Source of the DNA: Anabas testudineus
Taxonomy: Eukaryota > Chordata > Actinopteri > Anabantiformes > Anabantidae
Direction: 5' to 3'
Assembly (NCBI RefSeq): GCF_900324465.2
Contig: NC_046619.1
Span: 21,849,664 to 21,913,663, forward strand
DNA length: 64,000 bases
The translations under genes were made by a program, and so were the position numbers. Below, one piece after another: positions 1 through 13,168 of the stretch. The notes under the pieces were generated by a model. That model was given only the letters and a program-made list of their open reading frames with translations, did no database searches and had not been told where the DNA came from. Each line of letters opens with the position of its first letter. Position 1 is the first letter of the stretch.

Positions 1-643
1 AGGTGCTGTGAGAAAAGACAGACGAACAGTGGAGGGAAGGTTACATTCGTCTGAATGATGAGATGACTTTGTCATCGACTTTATTTCAACTACAGCTCTG
101 ACAAATGTTTCAGTGCACTTTGATGTAAAACATCCATCACATCAAGTGAATAGTTTAAATTTAAAGCTTAAAACAAGCACCAAGAACCAGAACCAGCTAA
201 AAACTGCTGCACAAACACACTCTGGAAGCGTGAAGTAATCAGGTTACAACGGTGCAGGAAAGCACCTTCGTCTTCGTTAACATGATCTGCTCCATTTACC
301 CGGATGCGTGTGGGGATGTTCATGTCGTTAGGCAAGAAACTCAGTCCTTTAACTCAAGGATCTACATTCGATGCCTGAATGAGCAGAGATCCTCACTGCT
401 CATGTGTCGTTAACCACTGGAATAGCTGCTATTGTGTTGCTAACTGTGGCCTGTGGCTTTACTCAGTCATCAGGTGCTGTTGTTGCTCTATGGGATGTCT
501 TTAGTGGGTGTTATCACTGTATTGTGTGGATCTTTTGTCTGGTCTGACTTCTGTTGTTCCTCAGGTGAAGCCTAAAGAAAGCGATTCTACATGATATGAA
601 CTCTCCTCCTAATTTTTCCTCCTCTGCTTATATTTACCTGCAG
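1..643 (+). other. intron of the Fat-like gene, nothing else seen
   Basis: This stretch precedes the first recognisable Fat exon in the window. It ends in a pyrimidine-rich tract and an AG acceptor at 642-643. I see no coding exon, RNA gene or clear repeat in it. The rest of the very large gene lies upstream of the window. Confidence 0.6.
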
Positions 644-3600
644 GTAACAGCCACAGATCAGGATGGTCCGATCAACAATCTGCTGCGATACTCTATAGTG
701 AGCGGTGACCCTCTGCAGCAGTTTTCTATTCATCCTCGCAGTGGAGAAATCTCTGTTCGTACTGCGCTGGACAGAGAGGAGGTCGGTGGCTTTTTCTGTG
801 TGTGTGAAATGATTTTTAAAAACGCAACAAATAAAACATGACTAATTCATTTGTCCTCTGTCTCCTCTCCAGGTTCCTCATTACTCTCTGACGGTGCAGG
901 CAGCAGATGAAGGTGAGCCTCCTCTGTCCTCGGCAGTTCTCATCACCATCAGCGTCACTGATGTGAACGACAATCCTCCCGTCTTCTCTCAGGTCAACCA
1001 CAGCCTGTTGCTGCAGGTACGACAACCTGGACATCTTCAGCATGTTTGAAATGTAGCTGTTTACCTTTATATCTAATGTTGACTCATGGTGACAGCACTT
1101 TAGCAGTGAACCAGGATTTTATCACAATTGCACCTTGGACTAGCACATGCTATCAACAGGATGGTTCAGTGTATGTAGAAAAAATATTTCCTCCCGTCTG
1201 AATACTGAGTGTTAACCTGATACTAACATACACACATGCATGTGTATACAAACGTGTTCATATCTCTACCTTCTGCAGCTCTGCCAACTCAGAAATTCCC
1301 TTCCAGTAACAAAATAGCCTGTCCCCAAGCCAAAGTGTAGCCACTGTGTCGTGATGAATCCAAACTGTGATATCATCCATCTGCTAATGTCTCCTCCGCC
1401 AACTCTGCCTGATGTAGAAACCTCTGATTTGCATTAGTTGGATGATGGATGATTGAGGATTGTGAATCCCAGTATTAATGTCTTGTGTCTTACATTAACA
1501 AAATTAACTAAACCGTAGAAAAAGATTAATTTTAGAACCTCAACTCCCGCAGGAGGGCGAGTCAGTCGGCAGCAGCATCCTCCAGCTCGTGGTGACGGAC
1601 AAAGACACGCCCAAGAACGGCCCGCCTTTCTCCTTCCACATCGTCAGCGGCAATGACGATCGCCGTTTCCACGTCGACCAGGGCGGGCTGCTGTCGCTCT
1701 CGGCTCCACTCAGGAAGAAGGTCAAACCTCAGCATCAGCTCAAGATACAGGTCAGGAGGCTGTGAAACCGCACAGGGCATGTTCACCTGAGACCTGACTC
1801 AAATACAAACCCCAAGTTTGAGTTTGAATTCCTACATTTTGAACTTGATGTTAAATCTGCTAACTGATGGTTGTGCTCGATCCAGGTGACGGACAGCGGC
1901 CACCCTCCCCTCTCCTCCATCTGCGTCATCAACATCAATGTCACCGAGCAGAGCAAGTATCCTCCTTCTGTGGTGCCTTTAGAGGTCTTCATCACTACCT
2001 CTGGAGGGCTGTTTGCCAACCGGGTCATCGGCCGGCTCCACGCCTCAGATCAAGACCTGCAGGACGTCCTGACCTACAAGCTGGTGTCAGAAAACCCAGA
2101 CGGAGGAAGGTTCTCTGTCGACCTGGCTGATGGGAAGATCTGGGCAGATGAAAACCTGGACGAGGGCTCGTACTCACTCAACGTCAGTATAACTGATGGG
2201 AAGTTCAGTGTCTGGACTGGGGTCAAAGTTCATGTGTGGGTTGCCGACCAGAGAGCTCTGGACTCCGGCCTGACGCTGCAGCTAGACGGGATGTCACCGG
2301 AGGAGTTTCTGGGCGATCACTGGAGAGGCCTCCAGCGCAGCCTGGGACAAGCTTTCGGTCTACCCAGACAAGAGCTTCACCTGGCCAGCCTGCAGCTGCA
2401 GCATGACGCCCAGGTCCTGGAAGCCCTGCTGATCTGGAGGCCTCAGACTGGACGTGCCCGGCCTCTGCCAACCACCAAACTTGCAGGTGTTTAATCCCAC
2501 TTATTAAACACTTTTCCTCTTTTCTCCTCTTTTTGTCTCATCATATTAGGTGAAAACAAACTGTAGGAGAAGTGTCCAGTTATCGTCTGCTGTTTTCAGA
2601 TGCTCAGTTGGACACAAAGAAAGTCTGGTAACATGTTGAACTCTGTGATACAGGTATTATATCAGACATCGAGGACTCTCTGGGCCTGAGGATCCTCAGG
2701 GTGAGCCACAATGGATGTCTGGGTACTGGCTGTCCACCACGAGGCTGCAGGAACGCTGTGCGGCTGACGGGAGAGAGGCTAAGCCATTTCACCACGGCCA
2801 GGGCCGGTTACATCACACCTCAACACAGCTGGGAGAGTGTCTGCCCCTGTAACGGTACGTCAGTCATTAATGACTCGTAACATTGTGCAGCAGCGTTTCA
2901 CACACTCACTATGTCCTCAATAATCAGTATAGATTCTATAGTCTATCAACAGCGGAGCAATAACACGGGAGTCACAGGATGTAACTGTGAATTTCCCTTC
3001 AGGACTTTCCAGACTCAGAGAATCTTCTTTGATCAGTTTATATTGTGTTTAGATTAAACTTTTGGGAGACAACAGAGACCTGTATTTTCAGGCAGCTCAA
3101 TGAAGATATCAGGTAAACTCGTTCATACCTGTTGAAACACAGAATTAATTAATAAGATTTCACATAAACAGAGCTCTTGGTGCCCACTGTTAGCTCCAGT
3201 TACATCTGAACCACTGAGCTGGTGTGAAGACACAGCCACAGTCCGCTGATAGACACTCATCATCAGCTTGTTTGGAGTCCTTCTCCTCAGATACCTCTTT
3301 GGTCTCAGGATGTTGTGTTGTTGTGTTTTTGTTACAGAATCTGCCGTGAGGTTCGATGGGAAGTCCTACCTGAGGTACCTTCACAGGATGGATGAGGACA
3401 ATGGGGATTTTAAACTCTCCTTGAGGTTTAAGACTTTCCAGCAGCAAAGCCTCATCATGTTGACCAACAGCTCCAACAACTGGGGGACATTACAGGTATT
3501 TATCTCTCGAAGTCTGCAAAGAGCAGAAACGGGATTCAAACCATGAGAGGTAGATGAACTAATCAAGAGTTAAGATCTGAGGCTGAGAAAAGGAAAATAA

Positions 3601-6600
3601 ATGACAACAATTCCTAGTAAAGGAACAGAAAAAGAACCAGTGTAAATATTAGTTAGTGTCCCCTGAGCTGACAGGTCATTTATTTTGCTCCTTGGGTTTT
3701 GCTGCAGAGGAGAGATTAAATCTGTTGGTGTTACAGAATAAATCTCAGAGCTGAGTTCTCTCTGAGGAACATCGGAGCCGACTGAATTTTTTCAATCCAA
3801 AAAGTTTCCGTCTCAGATTCAGATACTTCCGCTGTGCTGACAGAGACCATCTTTAAGTTCAATATTTTATCACTTTATCAGCACAGGTTTCATGTTTTTC
3901 TCTGCTCTGAAAGGTAAAAGTCTATATGAGAGTGTTGTCAAGTTTATTTTTCAACTATCTAAACCTGCTGGATCTCTCTTTCCAGAACCGGCATATAAAG
4001 GGATACCTTCACTTTATCTCTGTACAGATTGTTTAATGTGTTTAGGTGTTAAATGTCTAATTGAATATCAGAGGCGACAGCGATATAGGTCTCGTTTATA
4101 ATTCCCAGCTCTTCCAGCCCAGCAGGGCTCTTTCAGCTGGAGTTGTGACAGCTGCTGGTTCTAAACATGCACCATGTTTCCCTCAAAATGCACATCTAAG
4201 GAAGAAACAGGAGTTCTCAAGAGGTCTTTTTACAAAAAAACATTTCTACCTAATTAACTGTTTACTGTCGTTTTTCCTCCCCAGTTGACCAACGGTGAAC
4301 TGCAGTTCAGGTACAGCTGTGGAAACGCCTCTCCTGGTTCCTTACTCGTCAGATCTGATCCAGTATCAAACGGCCAGTGGCACAGTGTCCTGCTTGAGGT
4401 AAACTCCACAGCCCTGAGACTGACCCTGGACCAGCAGCATCCTGCATTGACCACTCTGAACGAGCCGTGCCGGATGATGCGCTCCCATGGTGCTTTGCTC
4501 TTCGCTTCTGTCACTCATGGCTCTGCAGAGGGCCTCAGGAACTTCACTGGCTGCCTGGACAACCTGGAGCTCAATGGGCAGCCAATCAGAGTGGGCGACA
4601 CGGCGGAGTGGAGCGGACCCGGGAACAGGAGGGTGTTTGGGGTGTATCAGTGCTGCAGCAAAGCAGGAGCCTGTGACGCCAACCCGTGTCTGAACAGTGG
4701 GATCTGTGAGGAGGACGGGACTGGAGGTTAGAGCATGAATAATGAAGTGGGCCTTTTTAAAGTTTGCCCTGTGTAAGACAATTTATTTGAAAACTAATAG
4801 TTTATTGAGAACAGCTGCTTTTTAATTCACAGATCAAAGTGAGACTGTAGCAAGATGCTGCACTTTTTGTGGGAAGGAGGTTATGAAACTAAAAAAATAC
4901 AAATCTCTACACTTTGGAAAAGTGTAAACAAAAGAACCCTAAAGCTGAAAACCTGCAGCCTGGTTCATGGACCTGTTAGCTCACTGAACCGCACAATGTT
5001 TTATTGTCCTTCAGTACAATAAGTAAATGTCCACACAGGACAGAACGTTACCGCCTGGTTATGTTGAATCACACAGGGCACAAACTCTGGGCTTAGATGC
5101 CAAAAAACAAACACATCCATTATCTTAGGTTTTATTTAAGGTTAATTAATAAACCCCTAGTTATATCAGGTTGACCTTTGCTTTGATTATTTACTGCCTG
5201 CAGGGGAACTCTGTGGCTTTGATCAGTGGCTCTTGTCTGAGACGTCTGCCTGTGTTGTATTTAATCCACAGAGCCGCGCTGCAGGTGTGCAGTACTCTAC
5301 CACGGCGCCCGCTGCGAGCTGGTCGACAATCCGTGCGCCTCAGAGCCGTGTTCCCACGGCAGAGTCTGTGTACCAAAGGCTCAAGGCTACATGTGCAACT
5401 GCTCACTGGACGCTGCCTGCTCAGATATAGGCGAGTGTTCTCCCAATCCTTGTCCTGGAGGGTTTGATTGTAAAGTCACTGAAGGCTTAATCCACTGTGA
5501 CCCGCTGCCTCAGGTCAGTCAGAACAACAAATAATAAATTAATGAAAGTCGCTGTTAACGAGGGAAGTGACGTCTAACATTTGTCCTGTCCATCTAGAAG
5601 CTAACGCCAATGATTGGCTACGTGGAAATCTTGGAGATCTGTGCCAGCGTGCTTGGATTACTCTTCTTGGTCGGCGTCTTTGTTTGCATCAGAAAACATT
5701 ACGTCCAGCAGAAGAAGCCCGTCTGTGTCCAGGACTCTAACGGGTAGGAGCAAATGTAGCTACTTAGCTAGTTAAGCTAAAGCTGAAGCAGCAACAAACC
5801 AAAACTGATGTGTAACTAAAACATCTCCTTTGACACCCACAGCTACTTCCACCCCAGTCTGGGCAACCATGAAGTTCGTCCCATAGAGATGAGCTCTCTG
5901 ACTGGACCCACCAACGACCTCGATACCACTCCGTTCAGGTCGCTTCGCCCACGCAGCCAGATCTGTTTGTCAGGAGGTGGGGTTTCCTCTGCCAAGACGC
6001 AGGGGCCGGTCGTGTGCAGTGTGGCGCCTAATCTCCCTGCAAGGCCGCCATCTAGCTCCGACAACGATTCCATCAGGAAGAACCACTGGGATATGGACTA
6101 TGAAGGTGTGTGCAAGGTTACGTGTTGTAAAGTAAAATAAGTCTGAAGCATGAGGCTGATGATCCGTTGAGGTTAAAAAAAGTGTGTACAAATGATTCTG
6201 ATGTGTTTCGTATCTCTCCTCAGTCTACCCGGCCGACCCAGACTATTATGGCCGCCCCACAGTCCAGGAGTTCCCTCAGTTTGACATCGTCGAGGACACC
6301 TACTCCACCTCCACCATGGACTCACGAAGGAACTCTCGATTTAGCGGTTTCCCCTTCCCACTGGATCGGTGTGACCGCCGTGCTCCCCTGCCACCATGCT
6401 ACAGCAACCAGAACCTGGACGACTTCCTGGGTCCTGACGGACTTCCTCTTCCCAGCTCTCAGTGCCCCAATGAGTACACCGCTATCAGCTACTACCCCAC
6501 CCAGCACACCCGCAGCCTTGACAACGTCTCAGGAGGCTACAAGAGACTCAGCATGCGGCTGAGCGTGGCCATGCCATCATATGCCGAGCAGGCCGGCCCA

Positions 6601-6720
6601 CTGCCAGAGCAGAACCCCGCGGAGCCTCAAACACGACCAGCAGGCCAGAACCCACGCAGCTATGATGGGTCGAGCATGGTGGAAAGTGATTACGGGAGCT
6701 GCGAGGAGGTTATGTTTTGA
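644..6720 (+). CDS. fat2: Fat-family giant protocadherin, 3' part (fat2-like)
   Basis: C-terminal part of an atypical cadherin of the plasma membrane, a family acting in planar polarity and cell-cell adhesion. Eleven exons join in frame with GT-AG borders: 644-781, 873-1016, 1553-1750, 1886-2486, 2654-2854, 3338-3495, 4285-4726, 5272-5513, 5598-5743, 5843-6105 and 6224-6720, about 1009 residues. In order they encode the last cadherin repeats (calcium motif DVNDNPPVF in exon 2), a juxta-laminin region, one laminin G domain split over exons 6-7, EGF-like cysteine-rich modules ([20 protein letters not shown]), a transmembrane helix ([16 protein letters not shown]) followed by basic residues, and a cytoplasmic tail ending [11 protein letters not shown]. 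The single laminin G domain, few EGF modules and this tail fit Fat2 better than Fat1 or Fat3; the paralogue choice is inference. No frame break was seen. Confidence 0.85.
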
Positions 6721-8510
6721 GTTTGCAACTAATCCAGTGATTTTTCACATTTAGGTTTTATATAGAAACCTAAACGCTACATGTCGCCTGTCTACTACTA
6801 CTCCATTCTTAGGCAGCTTTGTGTACACGCCTCAGACAGGACTCTACTACTGAACCTAAAGAGCCTTTGATCACTCTGATAAAGATAAAAGCACCGTGTG
6901 AAACAGTTTGTTTGACTTTTTAAAGTCGTGTAGTCTTGCTGTGCCAGACTAGACGAGAGTAATTCAGGACGTCTTGATTTTCTCAGCAGAAGTTTTTTTT
7001 TATATTTTGCTGCGAACACTCGTTTATTAGTTGTGAAACTGAACAGTATTACTGACTTGACTGGATTGTTTCAGAGTCAAAATAAGGCAAAACTAGAGCC
7101 TTCCTCTCAGAGGAGGATTCTGCTTTAACATGTTTAACCCACTGTAACAATAATTTCTCATTTCACTTCTCAAACACGTGTCTGATAAATCGGATCCTGT
7201 CAAACCAACACATGATGTGAGAAAGTTGCCAACATGACATTAAGACATTACGTTCAGCAGGTAGATGGGTTCAACACATTCTCCACCTGTTTATAAGACA
7301 TTTATTTGGTTTAATGTGTGTCTAATATCAGCCCCTCTGTTACAATCCAGAATTATTAAAGGTGACATTTAGCACATTTCATGCAGGATCAACATTTCAC
7401 TGAACATGAATCTTCTCACTGTTGCCGTTTGTTGTTGCTGTCTGTTGCAGTTAATGAGGCTGGATCCTCAAAAGAAACTTGAGTAACAAAAGTAATGTGA
7501 GCTGTGAAGTAGATGTATTTGAACTTTGAGTGTTAGACTAGGAGAAATGTTTCCATTACTGTAAATTCTGTCATTTTCCCTCCATGTGGAGTTTAATGAG
7601 TGTCAACTTGATCACAGTGCTGCTGCCCTTGAAGGGAGCACTTTCCGTCTATGCAGCCATTTTAAATGGTGTAAATATTCAAGCTCTGATCAAAGAGATA
7701 ATAATTACTGTTACATGTTTGTTTATGAAACATCAGAAAATAATTTAGAAATGGCCAACAGATGATGATTCACGGTTTGATGACTAATGAACTTTCAGTT
7801 CTACTTTATTTATTGAGGCACAGTTAACTCCGTCCAACAACTGATTAATGTCCAGTCGTACTAATGAACTCACTAAAAGAAGCCGCTGTAGCAGCCATAT
7901 ATCGTTCTTCTTATTAGTGAATTCAACAAACACACACTGTGTGCTGCGTCTTAGCATACATGCATGTTTTGCAGAGCTTGGAAACGTGCAGCAGAAATTC
8001 ACCAAGCGAAAAGAGACTCGATAAGTTCAGCTGACGTCAGTGGATGATGGTTTCTTATATCTGTTAATCTGACACACACAGACTACGTAATCATCTGGAA
8101 TAGTAACTGTGAACACATTTTACAATCAAACGACTACAGAATCATATAATCACAAACTCTCAACCTCTGTCTGATACTAAATCCTCCTGAACTCTCTGAT
8201 GTGCTGCAGTGTCATGTAAAATGTCTGTTTGTTGGTTATTAACTTTCCACTTGTACAAAAGAGCTCTGACCATCTCCAGGAACGGAGCTGTACAGAAAGT
8301 TTGTATCTGTGACATTGTTTTATCCTCTTTGTTTAAAATGTGACTCACTTTTCTTTTCATTCAGTTCCATCATAAAGTTTATTTTTGTATTAATGTGGGC
8401 CCCCCCATGTTTTGCTCTGTTGTTTCTCTGTGAGAGATTTGATTAAGTTTCCATTTGTGTTTCTATATTGTAAAGAAAAAATGAATAAAGAAACTATCTT
8501 CTATGAACAC
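6721..8510 (+). other. 3' UTR of the Fat-like gene with poly(A) signal
   Basis: About 1.8 kb of non-coding, AT-rich sequence follows the stop codon. The first well placed AATAAA is at 8484-8489, just before an abrupt change into LINE-flanking sequence. No other gene or repeat is apparent here. Confidence 0.55.
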
Positions 8511-8564
8511 TGATGGAAGATTCTGTGCTCTCTGCATCAATCTGATGCCTCTTAACCTCTTTAC

Positions 8565-10433
8565 CTTTTTAACAAATCTTTATTGAAGTTTCAGGGACAA
8601 TACAAATGTTTACATTTAAACATAAAAAAAAGTGCAAAGAACACAACAATACACCGTAGCAGCGATAAATATAACCATAATATCATCAATAATATTAACA
8701 AGGAACAAAATAACAGCAAAAACAGCAGCAACAATAAAACCAGGTTAAAGGTGCAGAGTAAACAGTCAAATGTCCAATAAGAACCAGGTCAGCTGTTGTT
8801 CTTTATCCAGAGTTCTTCTTCTTCTTATTTCACGGAGGACTTGTTTGCAGACCGTGTGACTGTCTATTACAGTTTGATTTATCACCATCATGCATCTTGT
8901 TTTCCACAGTTTCATTGTAACTATTGAGATTATGAGTTGGAACATCTCCACCTGTTTGGTCGACATGTTCTCCCTCAGTAGTCCGTACATGATGGAGCCG
9001 TAGTTGACATCAAAGTCCAGACCGGGACCCCTCATGGACGTCCACACTTCCTGAGCTCTGTAACAGTCCATCAGCTGTTGCTGTGTCTCATCTTCATTAC
9101 AGTAGATCATGGGACATTGTTTAGTTGTTACGTAACAGCTCCATGAGACTACTGCTCTAACAGGAAGTCTACCCACACTTATCAGCCAGCGGACATCTCT
9201 CATGCTCTCTGACAGATGTTTGGTTTTCAAGACTTGGAGAACTTCCTTTCTCTGTGCTTCTTGTACATGTTTATAATAAATTAAACCTCCATATTTAAAA
9301 TCATTTATTACATTAAAAATAGTTTTACTTGTGCTTGTGGTCCATGAAATGTCTAAGTGCTGATATTCTGAAATAAAATCACCGTATATTAATTTATACT
9401 GTGGACCGTGTCGTGCTCTGCCTCTTCTCTTCTGCCACAGAGACAGGTCACCGAGCCAGAGAGCATCACGGGAGACGGCTGCTGAGATGTTCTTTACAAA
9501 GGCGATCTTTAACTTTAGTTCTAGATCTACTGAGCCTAAACCTCCAAACGTTCTGCTTTTATAGAGCAGCTCTCTTTTGGTTCCCCAAATTAGGTTCACA
9601 CACTGTTTGTTAAGTTTAGTTATTGTAGATTTACTTGGTGGAAATATATTCGCTAGAAACAGGAGTTTGGAGAGGAGAAAAGTTTTAACTATGTTTATTC
9701 TTGATTTATAGTTGGTATTTTTATTTTCCCATTTCTTAACATCTTCTTTGATTTCACTTATTTTATTTTCCCAGTTTCTTTCACTGCATTCATTATTACA
9801 GATAATTAAACCCAGAACTTTAATTTCTGGTTTTACCTGGATGTTAATATCTGGTTTGTCACTCTCTGCTCCAATCCAAACTCCTTCTGTTTTATTATGA
9901 TTTAATTTAGCACCTGCGGTTTTTTCATATAATTTCAAGTGACTACATAAAATATCAGTTTCTGTCTGATTTTTAATAATAACACAAACGTCGTCAGCGT
10001 AAGCCAGGGCCTTCACCCTGAGCGCGTCCACCACATGTGTGCCAGAGATGTGACGGTCATTATTCATCCTGTGGATTAATGGACTGATGGCCAACACGTA
10101 GAGAGCCGCGCTCAGAGGGCAGCCCTGCTTCACGCCTCTCTGGACCTCGAAGCTGTCTGTTAAAACCCCGTTAACCTTCACTCTGACTTTGGACTTAACA
10201 TACAGACATTTAATCATTTGGATGAATGGAAGTGGGAAACCGTATGCTTTCAAAACAGCCCAGAGATAATCTCTGGAGATATAATTAAAGGCTTTTTTTT
10301 GATCCAGGCCTAAAATAAAGAATCCTTTGCTTTCGTCTTTTTTATTTATAATTTCTCTCAGGATACATAAGTTATCCCACATCACTCGTCCTGTCACTGC
10401 CCGTTTGTTCTTTGTCTATGATTTCGTCTAATA
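8565..10433 (-). mobile_element. Tx1/L1-like LINE, 5'-truncated copy
   Basis: Non-LTR retrotransposon on the minus strand. Its 3' UTR lies at 8565-8765 and its reverse transcriptase and C-terminal region fill the rest. A 9-bp target-site duplication CCTCTTTAC lies at 8556-8564 and again at 10434-10442, so both borders are defined. Homology to the second copy at 51-54 kb stops exactly at the right border, so this copy is 5'-truncated inside the RT. The reading frame is still open over 1.6 kb, which suggests a recent insertion downstream of the Fat gene. Confidence 0.85.
8766..10397 (-). CDS. LINE reverse transcriptase, C-terminal part
   Basis: Uninterrupted frame of 543 codons inside the truncated Tx1/L1-like LINE. 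Visible RT motifs are FILGLDQKKAF (motif A, catalytic Asp), GVKQGCPLSAALY (motif B) and LAYADDVCVI (the YADD box, near 9990-10005 on the minus strand). The rest is the long C-terminal domain with a late Cys/His-containing stretch. The endonuclease and the N-terminal RT are missing through 5' truncation, so this is a dead fragment despite the open frame. The annotated start is only the first in-frame start codon, not a natural one. Confidence 0.8.
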   Translation of the reverse strand: MTGRVMWDNLCILREIINKKDESKGFFILGLDQKKAFNYISRDYLWAVLKAYGFPLPFIQMIKCLYVKSKVRVKVNGVLTDSFEVQRGVKQGCPLSAALYVLAISPLIHRMNNDRHISGTHVVDALRVKALAYADDVCVIIKNQTETDILCSHLKLYEKTAGAKLNHNKTEGVWIGAESDKPDINIQVKPEIKVLGLIICNNECSERNWENKISEIKEDVKKWENKNTNYKSRINIVKTFLLSKLLFLANIFPPSKSTITKLNKQCVNLIWGTKRELLYKSRTFGGLGSVDLELKLKIAFVKNISAAVSRDALWLGDLSLWQKRRGRARHGPQYKLIYGDFISEYQHLDISWTTSTSKTIFNVINDFKYGGLIYYKHVQEAQRKEVLQVLKTKHLSESMRDVRWLISVGRLPVRAVVSWSCYVTTKQCPMIYCNEDETQQQLMDCYRAQEVWTSMRGPGLDFDVNYGSIMYGLLRENMSTKQVEMFQLIISIVTMKLWKTRCMMVINQTVIDSHTVCKQVLREIRRRRTLDKEQQLTWFLLDI

Positions 10434-10442
10434 CCTCTTTAC

Positions 10443-11013
10443 AATACCTCTGTCTGACCTTAAAAGCTGAGAGAAGAACAACAAGTGGAACGGAGGTTCA
10501 GCAGCCAGTCACAATCAGATCAGAGACAAATCATTGATTAAGTTACTGAAAAACTGAACAGTTGCATAACATACAACCAGCTTTTATTTATAGCACTTAG
10601 CTATTAGCCAAAATGGGTTCTTTGATTTGGTTCAAATGCATTAGTACTTATGTAAAATGTGTAGTGAGGTCGGTGAAGACTCTCAGTCGTTCAGGTGAAG
10701 TTATCTGGAAGAGACTGAAGAAGCTGCTTGATGAGTAACGACACGTTTCAACTTAACTAGAAGGAAGTCCAGTTTCCAGGACTCAACTTCCAGATAAACT
10801 GTGGTGAGTTTTCACTTGATACTGTTTGTTCCCAGCAGCATCCGGTGGACGTAGGAGAAACTGTGAGTTTGAAGTGTTGTACCTACACATCATAATTTAA
10901 GTAAATTACAGTTTAGACACGAATCATTAACCCTTGTTGTTCTCAGAGTCTTAAACTGCAGAACTTAGTTTTCTTAGTAACACATTAATCCAGCATAAAT
11001 CTAAATGATTGTA
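10443..11013. other. intergenic, dispersed repeat-like stretch
   Basis: No gene recognised. Around 10670-10800 there is a stretch with inverted motifs (TTCAGGTGAAGTTATCTGGA and CTTCCAGATAAAC) resembling a dispersed fish repeat whose family I cannot name. Confidence 0.35.
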
Positions 11014-11455
11014 TGTCAAAAAACTATTTGTAGACTGAATTAGACAAACAGTAAATTAGGGATTAATATTATTGTCTGTTAGTATGTGGTAAAGTCTAAT
11101 CTTTGGCCTTTTATTTTGAAAGTACAGAATGCGCATGGAAACAAATGAAGACTTTTATTTTTTCACTTTAACCAAACTTCAGCAACATTGTATCAAGAAT
11201 TTCTTCGTGAAACTTGTGTGTGATATTTGTCTGAGTCGAATTAAATGTGATTGTATCTTTGAAATAAACAGAACTTCAGAGAAACTCAGAGAAACATCAG
11301 TTTATGTCGAAACAAAGAAAAGAAGAGAAAGAAGCTTCAACCGCTGCTGGAGCTCCGCCTCCTGTCCTCTATCACGTCCGCAGAGCAGCAGTAAAAAGCC
11401 CCAGTCGGACTCCGAGCTCCAGATCCGACTTTGATCCGACGAAGAAGATCGGTGA

Positions 11456-11770
<315 letters not shown>

Positions 11771-11800
11771 ACCTGCTCCTGGACTCCAACTACAACCAAA

Positions 11801-11816
11801 GGCTCTTTTCAGAGCC
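11801..11816 (+). terminator. histone 3' stem-loop (H4 copy 1)
   Basis: GGCTCTTTTCAGAGCC, a 6-bp stem with a 4-base loop, 31 bases after the stop. It is the SLBP-binding processing signal of replication-dependent histone mRNAs. Confidence 0.95.
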
Positions 11817-11974
11817 GCTCACAACATCGACAGAGCTGCTTCCTTTAACAGGTTCCTTTAGTTCTCTACAGAACACTCACTGTCAATAAACACGTTGTAC
11901 AACAGTTGGTCTCAACCATCAAACACAAGAAGAAACTCAGGGAGACACGAGTGAACACGATCTGGACGAAGGAT

Positions 11975-12290
11975 GAAAGGGGATCAATCATTAGAGAAGG
12001 GGAACTCGATTCTTTCAACTGACTCAGATCCGTGAGTGTCCAACTGTGTTGAACGACTCATTTTGTTCGTTTCACAGCGGGTTTCGGTGTCGCTCTCTAG
12101 TGGCGAAGTAAAAATGGCCGCGGTTCTCAGACACTACATAGTGAAGACAACATGGTTTGTTCAGCTGACAAATCCACGAACAGTGAACTGCTGCTGCAGC
12201 CTGAGCTGTGACGGCTGGAAAAGGACGAGAAAAACTTATCGATGTTGTTATTAATAATGTTACATTTAATTATTTTATGGAAGAGAATAA
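11975..12290. repeat. dispersed repeat in histone spacers
   Basis: A stretch with the motifs AACTCGATTCTTTCAACTGA and AAAATGGCCGCGG followed by GTGAAGACAACATGG recurs, diverged, at about 28605-28690, 39665-39870 and their mirror copies. It behaves like an old non-autonomous DNA transposon in the histone spacers. Its ends are not defined well enough to name a family. Confidence 0.45.
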
Positions 12291-12529
12291 CACAATTAAC
12301 ATGTTTTTAATTTTCCAAAGTATTTATTTACAAACATAATTTACATTATATACACAAAATAACTACACAACAACTACCACTAATTAATTAAGATTCCATA
12401 AATCCAAATGAACGTCAGATATCAGACATCATTCGTTACTTTGTTTCTCAGTCCACAGCCCGTAGCTACAGCTGTCACGTGACAAATGAACGAATCACTC
12501 ACTGAGAGAACTCATTATTCCCCAGTCAT

Positions 12530-12660
12530 ATAAGAGATTAGTTCCCCACCTCGTTACAAAAGGAGAAAGGATTTGCACAGTTTAATGGACAAAGGCGAAA
12601 AGAACCTCCTGTAGTTCTCTGGAGAACTTGATGTTGATGAGTTTGGACAGCATCAGTTCA
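12530..12660. mobile_element. CR1/Rex-like LINE 3'-tail relic
   Basis: Contains GTTCTCTGGAGAACTT and a preceding cytosine-poor tract also found at about 16855-16900 and 32070-32120. This is a degraded LINE tail shared with the mirror copy near 34110-34230. Confidence 0.4.
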
Positions 12661-12741
12661 TATAAAGTGGTTCCTCTCTTAAGGGTTAGAGGAAATAATG
12701 CCAAATCGAATATGTACTGGTGGATGACGATTTTCTGCAAC

Positions 12742-12743
<2 letters not shown>

Positions 12744-12812
<69 letters not shown>
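12744..12812. repeat. (AT)n microsatellite
   Basis: Nearly pure AT dinucleotide tract with one ATAC interruption, between H4 and H2B. The counterpart in the inverted copy (33922-34001) is longer. Confidence 0.95.
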
Positions 12813-12815
<3 letters not shown>

Positions 12816-13060
12816 CTTGTATAATGTCAAATATTTGCTTCTCTTTACAGATCAAATGAGTAAATATAAATGATATATTTTTCATAATATGTGTCCTGTA
12901 AGATACTATTGTGTGAAGTCCAAAGACATCAGAGAAGTTAAACATGAATCAACTCAATGAAATGAATCAATTAATTAAATTTGAGAAACTTTTTATTTAT
13001 TTACTTCTCATTGAACTGTGGTGTCTGTCTGGCGCATGCTCAGTCGCATGCTGTGCACAG

Positions 13061-13113
13061 CCAATCGTGTGAGAGCGACAGCACAGTCGTATTTGCATGA
13101 AGCGACTATAAAT
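13061..13113 (+). promoter_or_regulatory. H2B promoter: CCAAT, octamer, TATA
   Basis: CCAAT at 13061-13065, a perfect octamer ATTTGCAT at 13091-13098 and TATAAAT at 13107-13113, about 60 bases before the H2B start. The octamer next to TATA is the known hallmark of vertebrate H2B promoters (Oct-1 S-phase control). Confidence 0.9.
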
Positions 13114-13168
13114 CCACCGTCACGGCGTCACTGACTTCATCCGTGGAAGAATCTACCGAGGAACCAAA

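Noticed and set aside
7784-8360. Minus-strand small frames in the Fat 3' UTR
   Set aside because: No similarity to known proteins and no splice or promoter context; ordinary chance frames.
12628-12945. Small frames with IYIYIY repeats
   Set aside because: Translations of the (AT)n microsatellite.
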